From Peptostreptococcaceae bacterium (GTDB lineage: Bacteria > Bacillota_A > Clostridia > Peptostreptococcales > Acidaminobacteraceae), in the NCBI GenBank assembly GCA_013619035.1, contig JABXKX010000433.1, positions 1-6,447 on the forward strand: DNA of 6,447 nucleotides, written 5' to 3'. Below the pieces are notes generated by a model. The model was given only the letters and a program-made list of their open reading frames with translations, searched no databases and was not told the origin of the DNA. The translations under genes and the position numbers were made by a program. How positions within the stretch are numbered: position 1 is the first letter of the stretch; the number at the start of each line of letters is the position of its first letter. Below, piece after piece: positions 1 through 6,134 of this stretch.

Positions 1-2
1 CC

Positions 3-341
3 AATATCATACAGTACTATGAAAATGTATTAGAAGAAGAAGTCGATTTATCTGTTTTTGTAGCGGAATTTGCTATTAAAGAAAGAGAAGTTTTATTAGA
101 TAACCTATTGGCTACAGAACATTTTCAAATTATTGAAACCTACGAAGATGAAATGATTCTTAATGTATTGGATGATGGTATTCAAATTGGAGAAGCTGTG
201 GTGACTCATGATCGATTAGAGATTGAAACCAATTCAAAAGGTCTGCTTGATATTGCAAGAGATATAGTTAAAAACTATTCTGAAGAAAGAGCTGTATTTA
301 TTAAAGAAGGCAAAATGACAATTGATGATTTGTTGCAATAA
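3..341 (+). CDS. C-terminal part of an unidentified acidic protein (5' end outside the window)
   Basis: The reading frame is open from base 3 to the TAA at 339-341, giving 112 visible residues with no stop, so the gene enters from the left edge. A TTG at 108 could be read as a start, but there is no good Shine-Dalgarno before it and the frame stays open upstream with similar acidic composition, so I treat it as internal. The visible part is rich in Glu and Asp, with helical-looking stretches (ENVLEEEVD, EFAIKEREVLLDNLL) followed by an alternating beta-like section (MILNVLDDGIQIGEAVV, RLEIETNS) and a final helix (LLDIARDIVKNYSEE). The run from GEAVV through LEIETNS and the next helix loosely resembles C-terminal pieces of some SEC-C/plasmid-maintenance-type hypothetical proteins, but that is only an impression. 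Function is unknown. No terminator follows; the next gene's promoter starts at the base after the stop. Confidence 0.7.
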   Translation, partial: NIIQYYENVLEEEVDLSVFVAEFAIKEREVLLDNLLATEHFQIIETYEDEMILNVLDDGIQIGEAVVTHDRLEIETNSKGLLDIARDIVKNYSEERAVFIKEGKMTIDDLLQ

Positions 342-370
342 TTGACAGACGATTTAAATGATAGTAAAAT
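342..370 (+). promoter_or_regulatory. Sigma-A-type promoter for the small charged protein
   Basis: The -35 box TTGACA (342-347) is a perfect consensus. A spacer of exactly 17 bp (348-364) separates it from the -10 box TAAAAT (365-370), which differs from TATAAT at one position. Transcription would begin near 377, leaving a leader of about 28 nt with the Shine-Dalgarno at 391-397. The -35 begins at the base after the upstream stop codon. Because the -10 covers the in-frame ATG at 369, the promoter also argues against any start upstream of 405. Confidence 0.8.
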
Positions 371-390
371 GAAAATATTATTAAGTACTG

Positions 391-397
391 AAAGGAG
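391..397 (+). promoter_or_regulatory. Ribosome binding site fixing the start at 405
   Basis: AAAGGAG lies 7 nt before the ATG at 405. The in-frame alternatives, TTG at 342 and ATG at 369, fall inside the promoter and lack a comparable site, so this site decides the start. Confidence 0.8.
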
Positions 398-404
398 AAA
401 CGCA

Positions 405-833
405 ATGAAAATGGTTTTTTCAGATTTACCTGAAAATGCTGATGATGCACCCTCCGCCATAAACAAAAAAGCAATGTCCATTGGCGTAGATGAGTTGATT
501 AAAGATATTAAAGAGATGATTAAAGATGATGAAAATCATAAAGAAAGATTATCTTCTTATTTATCGAGTATTGAAAAGAAAATTGAATCCAAGAATAAGT
601 TAGATTTAGATAGTGTGGATCGTGATCAAGTGAAAAAGATTATTGAAAAACATCCATACTTTAAAAATCCTAATTCGTATCATATCCGTATGATTACAGT
701 TATGAAGTATCTAAAGAAAAAGGGTATTGATGTTACAATACCAGACTTAGACTTGTTGGTAGATGAGATTATTCAAACAATTGACGGTGTCACAAAAGTC
801 GCTGATGGTAAATATAAAAGAAAAAGCAAATAA
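405..833 (+). CDS. Small, highly charged, mostly helical hypothetical protein (142 aa)
   Basis: I do not recognise this family. From the ATG at 405 the product is 142 residues, soluble-looking, with no signal peptide or membrane segment. After a short acidic N-terminus (SDLPENADDAP) comes a Lys/Glu/Asp-rich amphipathic region at about residues 25-65 (VDELIKDIKEMIKDD, LSSIEKKIESKNK) that could form a helical hairpin or short coiled coil. A second helical part, about residues 70-130, holds the more distinctive KHPYFKNPNSYHIRMITVMKYL stretch (shown only to name its aromatic and His residues) and an LDLLVDEIIQTI helix. The last residues (GKYKRKSK) are strongly basic and might contact nucleic acid or acidic partners. 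It has its own promoter and ribosome site, and its stop codon sits in the left arm of a terminator. It is probably co-transcribed by read-through with the methylase gene 33 nt downstream. Whether it works with the methylase is unknown. Confidence 0.8.
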   Translation: MKMVFSDLPENADDAPSAINKKAMSIGVDELIKDIKEMIKDDENHKERLSSYLSSIEKKIESKNKLDLDSVDRDQVKKIIEKHPYFKNPNSYHIRMITVMKYLKKKGIDVTIPDLDLLVDEIIQTIDGVTKVADGKYKRKSK

Positions 834-855
834 CCTGACTGATGTCAGGTTTTTT
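832..855 (+). terminator. Intrinsic terminator or attenuator between small protein and methylase
   Basis: The arm AACCTGAC (832-839) pairs perfectly with GTCAGGTT (844-851) around a 4-nt TGAT loop, giving an 8-bp stem followed by a run of T to 855. The first two bases of the stem are the last two of the upstream TAA stop. A ribosome finishing the small gene would cover this arm. The methylase start codon is only 11 nt past the T-run, so any methylase mRNA begun upstream must pass this hairpin. Confidence 0.8.
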
Positions 856-864
856 AGTAGGTGA
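856..864 (+). promoter_or_regulatory. Ribosome binding site of the methylase gene
   Basis: AGTAGGTGA matches the extended anti-Shine-Dalgarno complement AGGAGGTGA at all but one position, and in that register places the ATG at 867 at a normal distance. The GTG at 861 lies inside this site and so is unlikely to be the start. The site begins at the base after the terminator T-run. Confidence 0.65.
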
Positions 865-866
865 GT

Positions 867-2819
867 ATGAAAAAGAATTTAATTCAGATATTTGAAGCCA
901 ACAATTTAGAAGTAAGTGATGATAACTTTATGAGTATCATTGCTTCTTTATTGTGTAAAAAACACCATATCTCAATAGAACATATCAATACCACTTTGGA
1001 CCAAAACCTGAAATACATTGAATGTGAAGCGGTGAATACAGAAAGTCTGTATTCAATCTTTGATTCGTTTATGATGTCAGGTAGACGTGAAAAGACAGGG
1101 AGCTATTATACACCGTATGCACTTGCTGAGAAAATGGTTAGAATGAGTTTTTATGACTATTTTAAAAAGAATGGTTATAAAGAAGAATTGGACTTTTTTT
1201 ACACTCCTTTTTATTTTGAAGACAATAAGGTTTTTATAAATCAACTGAGAGCTCTTAAAATAGTAGATATTGCTTGTGGAACAGGCGTCTTTTTATTGGC
1301 GACTATCCATGTGATGATTTCTTATTATGATATGCTTCAAGTCTCTTATAATATGAACGATTTAATTGATCAAGTTTATGGTGTAGATATCCAAGAGACG
1401 CCTTTGGTTTTATTAAATCTATTTTTAAATGATTTATTATTAAGCAAACAATACCCTTTGAAAAAGTGTAACATCACAAGATGCGATTCTATATTAGACT
1501 ATGCACCAAAGATACGATTTGATTTAGTCATTGGAAATCCACCTTATGTTGGTGAGAAGGGCAATAAAGCATTATTTGATAGGTATAAAAAATTAAGTGG
1601 CTATGAAGCACGAATGGATTTTTTCTACTTCTTTATTTATAAAGGTTTTGAGTTGTTAGAAGACCACGGAATCTTAAGTTATATCACAACAAATTATTGG
1701 GTGACAGCAGATGGTGCGAAGAAGCTAAGGCATTTTGTACAGAATAAAACAGCTCTTTTGAGACTCATCAATTTGGATGAATGTAAAATGTTTTCTGATG
1801 CAAAAGGTATGCATAACTTGATTTTTACATTAGCAAAATCTTCTTTGGATGATGTGATTGTTCAGGTAATTCAACAATCTAAAATAAGTGATCTTAGTAT
1901 CTTGTATGATTATCAATATAAAATTACACATAAACAATTGTTTTCAGAAACCGGTAATATTATTTTGTATGAAAAAATATTGTATTATCCTATTATTCAT
2001 AAAATGCTTTCTCATTCGTTTCAGACCTTAAACCAAGTGGTGACTATCAATCAAGGGATTGTAAGTGGTGCTGATAAAGTGACTAAAAAAATTATGAAAC
2101 AGAAGTTAGAGCCTTCAATTATAAAACAATATGATATAAAAGAGACGGATCCAATCTTTGTATTTGATACAAAACCTTTTGACTCTAAGTTTTTCAAACC
2201 GTTTTATAAGAATGGCCAAATCAAGCCTTATCAAATGACTTTATCAGATCATAGATGGATCTTATATATAAATGATGGTGATTTAGATGAGACTCATGAG
2301 GAGTGGCAGCATCTATTACCTTTTAAACATATTCTTTCAGAACGACGAGAAGTTAAAAATGGTGTTAGAAACTGGTATGCCTTACAATGGGGTAGAGCAG
2401 AAAAAATATTTGAAGGTGAGAAAATAGTTGTACCTCAAAGAGCAAATTACAATAATTTTGCTTATACAGATCAACCGTTTTACAGTAGTGCAGATGTTTA
2501 TTACTTGACACAAGGTCCATTAAAGTTTCTTTTAGGACTTTTAAATTCTAAGTTATACTATTTCTGGTTCTATAATCGAGGCAAACGAAAAGGTAGAAGC
2601 TTAGAACTTTATGCGAAGCCATTGTCTCAAGTGCCTGTGCCTACTATTTCTTACAGGCAAATAGAGATGTATGTAGAAGCGCTTCTAAACAACGATCAAG
2701 AAGTGAAATCAAAGATTGATAATGTATTATATGAACATTTTGAACTAACAGCTGATGAAATTATTGAGGTTGAAACATTATATAATAGGGGCGGAAATGA
2801 AAAAAAAGTTAAATATTAA
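867..2819 (+). CDS. Solitary Eco57I/TaqI-like DNA adenine-N6 methyltransferase (650 aa)
   Basis: This enzyme should transfer a methyl group from S-adenosylmethionine to the N6 of adenine in a specific DNA sequence. With ATG 867 as residue 1, motifs appear in gamma-type order. Motif X is GSYYTPYALA (78-87). Motif I, the SAM-binding loop DIACGTGVF, spans 134-142. GVDI (172-175) fits motif II, and the catalytic NPPY is at 224-227, followed by the FFYFF helix and GILSYITTNYW strand typical of the family. The C-terminal half (about 370-600) resembles the TaqI-like target-recognition domain: an INQGIVSGADKV start, then the FKPFYKNGQIKPY and ALQWGRAEKIFEGEKIVVPQ stretches, and LNSKLYYFW near its end. 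Fewer than 80 residues precede motif X, too few for the PD-(D/E)XK nuclease of type IIG enzymes, and no restriction gene is nearby, so it looks like an orphan methylase. Target sequence cannot be deduced. It overlaps the next gene by 23 nt. Confidence 0.92.
   Translation: MKKNLIQIFEANNLEVSDDNFMSIIASLLCKKHHISIEHINTTLDQNLKYIECEAVNTESLYSIFDSFMMSGRREKTGSYYTPYALAEKMVRMSFYDYFKKNGYKEELDFFYTPFYFEDNKVFINQLRALKIVDIACGTGVFLLATIHVMISYYDMLQVSYNMNDLIDQVYGVDIQETPLVLLNLFLNDLLLSKQYPLKKCNITRCDSILDYAPKIRFDLVIGNPPYVGEKGNKALFDRYKKLSGYEARMDFFYFFIYKGFELLEDHGILSYITTNYWVTADGAKKLRHFVQNKTALLRLINLDECKMFSDAKGMHNLIFTLAKSSLDDVIVQVIQQSKISDLSILYDYQYKITHKQLFSETGNIILYEKILYYPIIHKMLSHSFQTLNQVVTINQGIVSGADKVTKKIMKQKLEPSIIKQYDIKETDPIFVFDTKPFDSKFFKPFYKNGQIKPYQMTLSDHRWILYINDGDLDETHEEWQHLLPFKHILSERREVKNGVRNWYALQWGRAEKIFEGEKIVVPQRANYNNFAYTDQPFYSSADVYYLTQGPLKFLLGLLNSKLYYFWFYNRGKRKGRSLELYAKPLSQVPVPTISYRQIEMYVEALLNNDQEVKSKIDNVLYEHFELTADEIIEVETLYNRGGNEKKVKY
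2787..2794 (+). promoter_or_regulatory. Ribosome binding site inside the methylase gene for the downstream gene
   Basis: AGGGGCGG precedes the ATG at 2797 and lies within the last codons of the methylase gene. The in-frame ATG at 2755 has no comparable site and would put 14 extra residues ahead of the membrane anchor, so 2797 is preferred. The arrangement suggests translational coupling. Confidence 0.65.
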
Positions 2820-4197
2820 ACATATAATATTCTTAGTCGTAGTAGTACTATTATTAATAAAATTAGTACAATTATCTATTTCTGAAGATGTATCCATTAC
2901 AGATAGAGAAGTTAAAAAATTTGAAGTTTCACAAGAGGATATCATCAGTTCAGGACAAGAAATAATCATTAAAAGTTTTGATGAGATTGATAGAGTAAAG
3001 TGGCTAAACAATCAACAACTCCTAATAGAAGGTAGCATCAATCATGTACAGAATAAATACATATTTGATATAGCCAATTATGAGTTATTGATGTATAAAG
3101 ATGATGGACATGCACCGGATGATTATGGAGAATATACAGTTCTCAAAGAGATTCCAAACATTGGTCTTTTAAGTACAGATGGAAAATCTTTAGGGTTGTT
3201 AATCAATAGGGAATACCATGAGATCATTGGTGATGTGACTTATGATAATTTAATGAGATACACACTTTCAGATGATTTATCCAAGATGCTATTTTATAAT
3301 GCATCTAAAGATACCATCGTAAGTTATAGTTTTGAAGAAGAATTTTATAGAACGATAAAAGCACCAATCAATTCATCAATAGTATCAAATTTTAAAGAAT
3401 GTGTTCAGATATCGCCTGTCGGAGGTTATGTTTCAGTAGAATACAGAAATGATATTGCTGAAGAGTCGTATTTTTCTATTTATGGTGCGGACTCTGGAAA
3501 ACTCTATGCTGAAGATGTATTTGGAGTTCAATTGTCTTGGGCACCGGATGATAGCAGAGTTTGTTACTTCTACTCTAAAGAAGTATTACCATTAGAACAA
3601 CCGACTGTTGAAGGCATGAATTTCATAGGCAAAAGAATTGGTTATTATGATGTAGAGAATAAATCGATTGATTATATTGCAACTTTATCAGAAGATGATA
3701 AACTCATCTCTAAAGTTTATTGGTCGGATCATATGATTACCACATTGACGGGTGATATCAATGATAATATTTCTATTCATTCATTACTTTCATTTGACTT
3801 TGATTCAGAAACTTACAATGAATGGGCAATAGATTTAACTGAATTAGATGTGGATACAAAAGTAGAACTATTAAATGATGTAGATGCTTTCATACTTCTA
3901 TTAGAAGATTCCAAAACACATCAAGTCATGAGAATTGAGAAAGATTCAAAAGAAGTAATTAGTTATAATGATATCAAATCTTTCGATACATTAGATGAAT
4001 CTGATTTGTACTACTACAAAGGTCAGAATAAATTTATAACGGTTGATAATCAAATGGTCACAGTATCAAATGGTAAGTCGCAAGGCTTCATACAACTAGA
4101 TGATGCCTCTTATTACATCATGCCCAATGAAGCATTAACGCAGATTGGTGTATGGTTTATTAGGAGCAATGAGATCAAAATACTGAATGCAAATTAA
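2797..4197 (+). CDS. Membrane-anchored beta-propeller-like extracellular protein (466 aa)
   Basis: The product starts MKKKLNIKH, followed by a hydrophobic helix at about residues 9-25 (IIFLVVVVLLLIKLVQL). It has no lipobox cysteine and no clear cleavage site, so it is probably an N-terminal anchor with the remaining roughly 440 residues outside the cell. That part is acidic, rich in aromatic and beta-branched residues, and contains repeated strand pairs in the style of WD40-like/TolB-type propellers: VKWLNNQQLLIEG (67-79), ISPVGGYVSVEY (205-216), LSWAPDDSRVCYFYS (246-260) and YWSDHMITTL (308-317). The SPvGGY and WAPDDSR units match the SPDG-type turn of such blades. I see no catalytic motif, so a sensing, scaffolding or binding role is an inference. 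Its start overlaps the methylase gene by 23 nt, so the two are probably co-transcribed and translationally coupled. A strong terminator follows. Confidence 0.8.
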   Translation: MKKKLNIKHIIFLVVVVLLLIKLVQLSISEDVSITDREVKKFEVSQEDIISSGQEIIIKSFDEIDRVKWLNNQQLLIEGSINHVQNKYIFDIANYELLMYKDDGHAPDDYGEYTVLKEIPNIGLLSTDGKSLGLLINREYHEIIGDVTYDNLMRYTLSDDLSKMLFYNASKDTIVSYSFEEEFYRTIKAPINSSIVSNFKECVQISPVGGYVSVEYRNDIAEESYFSIYGADSGKLYAEDVFGVQLSWAPDDSRVCYFYSKEVLPLEQPTVEGMNFIGKRIGYYDVENKSIDYIATLSEDDKLISKVYWSDHMITTLTGDINDNISIHSLLSFDFDSETYNEWAIDLTELDVDTKVELLNDVDAFILLLEDSKTHQVMRIEKDSKEVISYNDIKSFDTLDESDLYYYKGQNKFITVDNQMVTVSNGKSQGFIQLDDASYYIMPNEALTQIGVWFIRSNEIKILNAN

Positions 4198-4202
4198 ATT
4201 GT

Positions 4203-4238
4203 AACCATACAATTCCTTGGAAATTGTATGGTTTTCTT
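4203..4238 (+). terminator. Intrinsic terminator after the methylase/propeller operon
   Basis: AACCATACAATT (4203-4214) pairs perfectly over 12 bp with AATTGTATGGTT (4222-4233) around a 7-nt loop, followed by the T-rich tail TTCTT. It begins 5 nt after the propeller gene's stop. The other strand lacks a good T-run, so it is not bidirectional. Confidence 0.85.
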
Positions 4239-4256
4239 ATGTAAAGGTTCTTTTTA

Positions 4257-4285
4257 TTTACATGGTTTTAACAACATGATATTCT
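4257..4285 (+). promoter_or_regulatory. Promoter of the ECF transporter gene
   Basis: The -35 box TTTACA (4257-4262) and the -10 box TATTCT (4280-4285) are separated by 17 bp. The -10 has four of six consensus bases and is strengthened by an extended TGA at 4277-4279. Transcription would begin near 4292, leaving a leader of only about 24 nt that carries AGGAGG at 4304-4309. This leaves no room for a riboswitch. Confidence 0.55.
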
Positions 4286-4315
4286 TTCTATGGAATAATA
4301 ATTAGGAGGCTATTC

Positions 4316-4864
4316 ATGAAAACGAAAAATTTAGTATTTACATCAATATTCATCGCATTATGCTTTATAGCAACATGGATGATTAAATTTCCAATTTCAT
4401 TTGGATGGGGTTATATTCACTTTGGTGATTCGGTTGTTATCTTAGCAGGTATGTTACTTGGACCAGTTTATGGTGCGATATCAGCATCGATCGGTTCAGC
4501 GCTTGCGGATTATGCCAGTGGGTATGCATATTATATGCCTGCAACATTTATTGTAAAAGGTTTATTGGCTTTTTCAATTGGATTCGCATATAAGAATTTG
4601 GCCGGTGAAGTCAGAAATAATGCTGGAACATTAAGAGTGATTTATCATATTGCTGGTGCAGTTATTATAGTTGTAGGTGGTTATTTTATAACGGATTTAC
4701 TATTAGCGAATCTACTGATTGTTGATGCAGAAGGAGCAACACCTTTAGCGTATGCTGCTTTTGGATTACCTTGGAATGCGATACAAGCAGGATTTGGTGC
4801 AGTTGTTTCATTACTATTATATGTACCACTAAAAAAACCGTTTGAAAGTATGTATGAACAATAA
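4316..4864 (+). CDS. ECF transporter substrate-binding (S) subunit, substrate unknown (182 aa)
   Basis: This is a small polytopic membrane protein with five or six hydrophobic helices (about residues 5-25, 38-62, 72-92, 108-133 and 151-172). Its length is typical of S components of energy-coupling factor importers, which bind a vitamin or other trace nutrient and dock on a shared EcfA/EcfA'/EcfT module. Family marks include the N-terminal KNLVFTSIFIALCFIATW, GYIHFGDSVVILAGMLLGPVYGA (32-54, first part) and GSALADYASGYAYY (60-73), the pattern common in PF07155-type S subunits. The start is secure: AGGAGG lies 6 nt before the ATG. No ATPase or EcfT gene is adjacent, so it is presumably a group II S subunit using a module encoded elsewhere. 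No riboswitch or neighbouring biosynthetic gene hints at the ligand; pyrimidine/thiamine precursors, pantothenate or cobalamin-related molecules are all possible. Confidence 0.88.
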   Translation: MKTKNLVFTSIFIALCFIATWMIKFPISFGWGYIHFGDSVVILAGMLLGPVYGAISASIGSALADYASGYAYYMPATFIVKGLLAFSIGFAYKNLAGEVRNNAGTLRVIYHIAGAVIIVVGGYFITDLLLANLLIVDAEGATPLAYAAFGLPWNAIQAGFGAVVSLLLYVPLKKPFESMYEQ

Positions 4865-4868
4865 TCAC

Positions 4869-4893
4869 AATCACCTTCGGGTGATTTTTTTTT
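4869..4893 (+). terminator. Strong UUCG-loop terminator after the ECF gene
   Basis: A 7-bp stem (4869-4875 with 4880-4886) is closed by a C(TTCG)G tetraloop, one of the most stable RNA loops. A run of nine T ends at 4893. It begins 4 nt after the ECF stop codon, and the last two T's double as the start of the next promoter's -35 box. Confidence 0.92.
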
Positions 4894-4919
4894 GACTTCA
4901 TTTTATGTTAGAATATAAC
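4892..4919 (+). promoter_or_regulatory. Promoter of the YibE/F-family gene
   Basis: TTGACT (4892-4897) and TATAAC (4914-4919) are separated by 16 bp; each box differs from consensus at one position. Transcription would begin around 4925-4926, so the leader is essentially just the Shine-Dalgarno AAGGAGG at 4927-4933, 4 nt before the ATG. An alternative extended -10, TGTTAGAAT at 4906-4914, overlaps it but has no -35 at proper distance. Confidence 0.65.
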
Positions 4920-4937
4920 GGTAGCTAAGGAGGCATT

Positions 4938-6041
4938 ATGAAAAAAATAATAGCAATACTACTGATTCTAATGATGGTATCAGGAGTGGTCATTGCAGAT
5001 GATGACCATCAACAAGAAGATATTGAAAGAAGTTTCGAAAAGGGACTTGTTTTAAGTATAGAAGAAGAGGAATCAGAACATAGTTTTATCAGTAAAATTC
5101 AACATGTAGAAGTTAAAATGCTCACTGGGGAATTTAAAGATGAAATTGTGATGATTGAAAATATCATATCCGATTCTTATGTTATGGATATTGATGTACA
5201 AATAGGTCAAAAAGTACTTATCTCAGTAGAAAAATATGAAGATGGTACAGTTGAGTTTTACATAACCAGTGAAGTCAGGGATCATTATATTTTATATATG
5301 CTGATTGTATTTATTGTCGCATTATTGATTGTAGGCAGGTTCCAAGGAATTAAAACTATTTTTACATTAGGCGTGACATTCTTCTTTATTTTTATGGTTG
5401 AATTACCACTTCTAATCAAAGGTTATAATGCGGTTTTGGTAACGGTCATCGTAGCCATTTTTATCACCATCATAACCGTTACAGTGATCTCTGGATTGAG
5501 CAAAAAGAGTTTAGCAGCGATTATAGGTACCACCGTTGGTGTTGTTGTAGCAGGTGGTATGGCCATATTTGTGAGTAATCAAGTAAAATTAACAGGTCTT
5601 AGTATGGATGAAGCTGTGATGCTTCTATCGATACAAGGTGAAACCATTAATTTTCAATATTTACTATTTGCAGCGATTCTGTTAGGTGCATTAGGTGCGA
5701 TTATGGATGTTGCTATGTCGATAGCCTCTTCAATTGATGAAGTTCATAATGTTAATTCATCCCTATCGTTTAAAGAACTATTTGATTCAGGTATGCGTGT
5801 GGGTAGAGATATTATGGGCACCATGGCCAATACACTTATTTTAGCCTATACAGGTAGTTCGTTACCACTGTTGTTATTGTTCATGTCAGCAAATGATTCC
5901 TTAACTAGGTTGGTAAATTTAGATATTATTGCAACTGAAGTCATTAGATCATTAGCCGGTAGTATAGGTCTTGTTATAACCATACCAGTGACTGCGATAC
6001 TCTCAGTAACTTTGATAAAAGATCATCGATTTAATAAATAA
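4938..6041 (+). CDS. YibE/F-family polytopic membrane protein with signal peptide (367 aa)
   Basis: The protein starts with a signal peptide (MKKIIAILLILMMVSGVVIA, cleavage likely after Ala20). An acidic, beta-rich extracellular domain follows at about residues 21-115, with DIDVQIGQKVLISVE resembling the small beta-barrel seen in this family. Then come about seven membrane helices: roughly 118-134, 138-160, 164-186, 191-212, 239-262, 295-316 and 330-358. The core carries the family hallmarks GALGAIMDVAMSIASS (250-265) and GRDIMGTMANTLILAYTGSSLP (first part at 289-300), with Asp257 and Asp291 as conserved-looking intramembrane or interface charges. Length matches YibE/F members (PF07907), whose function is not established; transport has been suggested only on topology. 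It has its own promoter, a strong Shine-Dalgarno and a terminator, so it is probably transcribed alone. Many genomes carry two adjacent YibE/F genes, but here only one is seen. Confidence 0.92.
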   Translation: MKKIIAILLILMMVSGVVIADDDHQQEDIERSFEKGLVLSIEEEESEHSFISKIQHVEVKMLTGEFKDEIVMIENIISDSYVMDIDVQIGQKVLISVEKYEDGTVEFYITSEVRDHYILYMLIVFIVALLIVGRFQGIKTIFTLGVTFFFIFMVELPLLIKGYNAVLVTVIVAIFITIITVTVISGLSKKSLAAIIGTTVGVVVAGGMAIFVSNQVKLTGLSMDEAVMLLSIQGETINFQYLLFAAILLGALGAIMDVAMSIASSIDEVHNVNSSLSFKELFDSGMRVGRDIMGTMANTLILAYTGSSLPLLLLFMSANDSLTRLVNLDIIATEVIRSLAGSIGLVITIPVTAILSVTLIKDHRFNK

Positions 6042-6047
6042 GTTATA

Positions 6048-6074
6048 AACCAGTAGATTATCTGCTGGTTTTTT
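6048..6074 (+). terminator. Intrinsic terminator after the YibE/F-family gene
   Basis: AACCAGTAGA (6048-6057) pairs with TCTGCTGGTT (6061-6070) in a 10-bp stem with one G-T pair and a 3-nt loop, followed by a T-run to 6074. It starts 6 nt after the stop codon. Confidence 0.88.
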
Positions 6075-6075
6075 A

Positions 6076-6116
6076 TTTACAAATAATGTAATAAAAACAT
6101 ATAAATAAGGTATAAT
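6076..6116 (+). promoter_or_regulatory. Promoter region of the last gene (two possible -10 boxes)
   Basis: A perfect TATAAT is at 6111-6116 but has no good -35 at 16-18 bp upstream. Alternatively TTTACA (6076-6081) with 18 bp spacing faces TATAAA (6100-6105). I cannot tell which is used. Either way transcription starts just before the Shine-Dalgarno AAAGGAG at 6123-6129, and the region begins 2 nt past the preceding terminator's T-run. Confidence 0.5.
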
Positions 6117-6134
6117 TTGTAAAAAGGAGACTCT

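Noticed and set aside
342..371. TTG 342 or ATG 369 as start of the small charged protein
   Set aside because: Both fall within the promoter's -35/-10 region, and only ATG 405 has a Shine-Dalgarno at proper distance.
275..481. Minus-strand open frame of 68 codons
   Set aside because: It is antisense to a promoter and two better-supported genes, with no promoter or ribosome site.
861..869. GTG at 861 as the methylase start
   Set aside because: It lies within the AGTAGGTGA ribosome site and has no site of its own; ATG 867 fits better. The difference is two residues.
2755..2757. ATG 2755 as start of the propeller-like protein
   Set aside because: It has no ribosome site and would add 14 residues before an otherwise typical MKKK-plus-hydrophobic N-terminus.
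867..2819. Type IIG restriction-modification fusion (nuclease plus methylase in one chain)
   Set aside because: Fewer than 80 residues precede motif X and no PD-(D/E)XK-like pattern is visible there, while the C-terminal half is taken up by the recognition domain.
2778..3011. Minus-strand open frame of 77 codons
   Set aside because: It is antisense to the methylase/propeller junction; its hydrophobic, Ser/Asn-rich translation is what the reverse of AT-rich coding DNA gives.
4239..4315. Riboswitch upstream of the ECF S subunit
   Set aside because: The whole gap is 77 nt and includes the promoter, leaving a leader of about 24 nt; no aptamer-like pairing is visible.
4686..4901. Minus-strand open frame of 71 codons
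   Set aside because: It is antisense to the ECF gene and runs through the terminator hairpin; no start signals.
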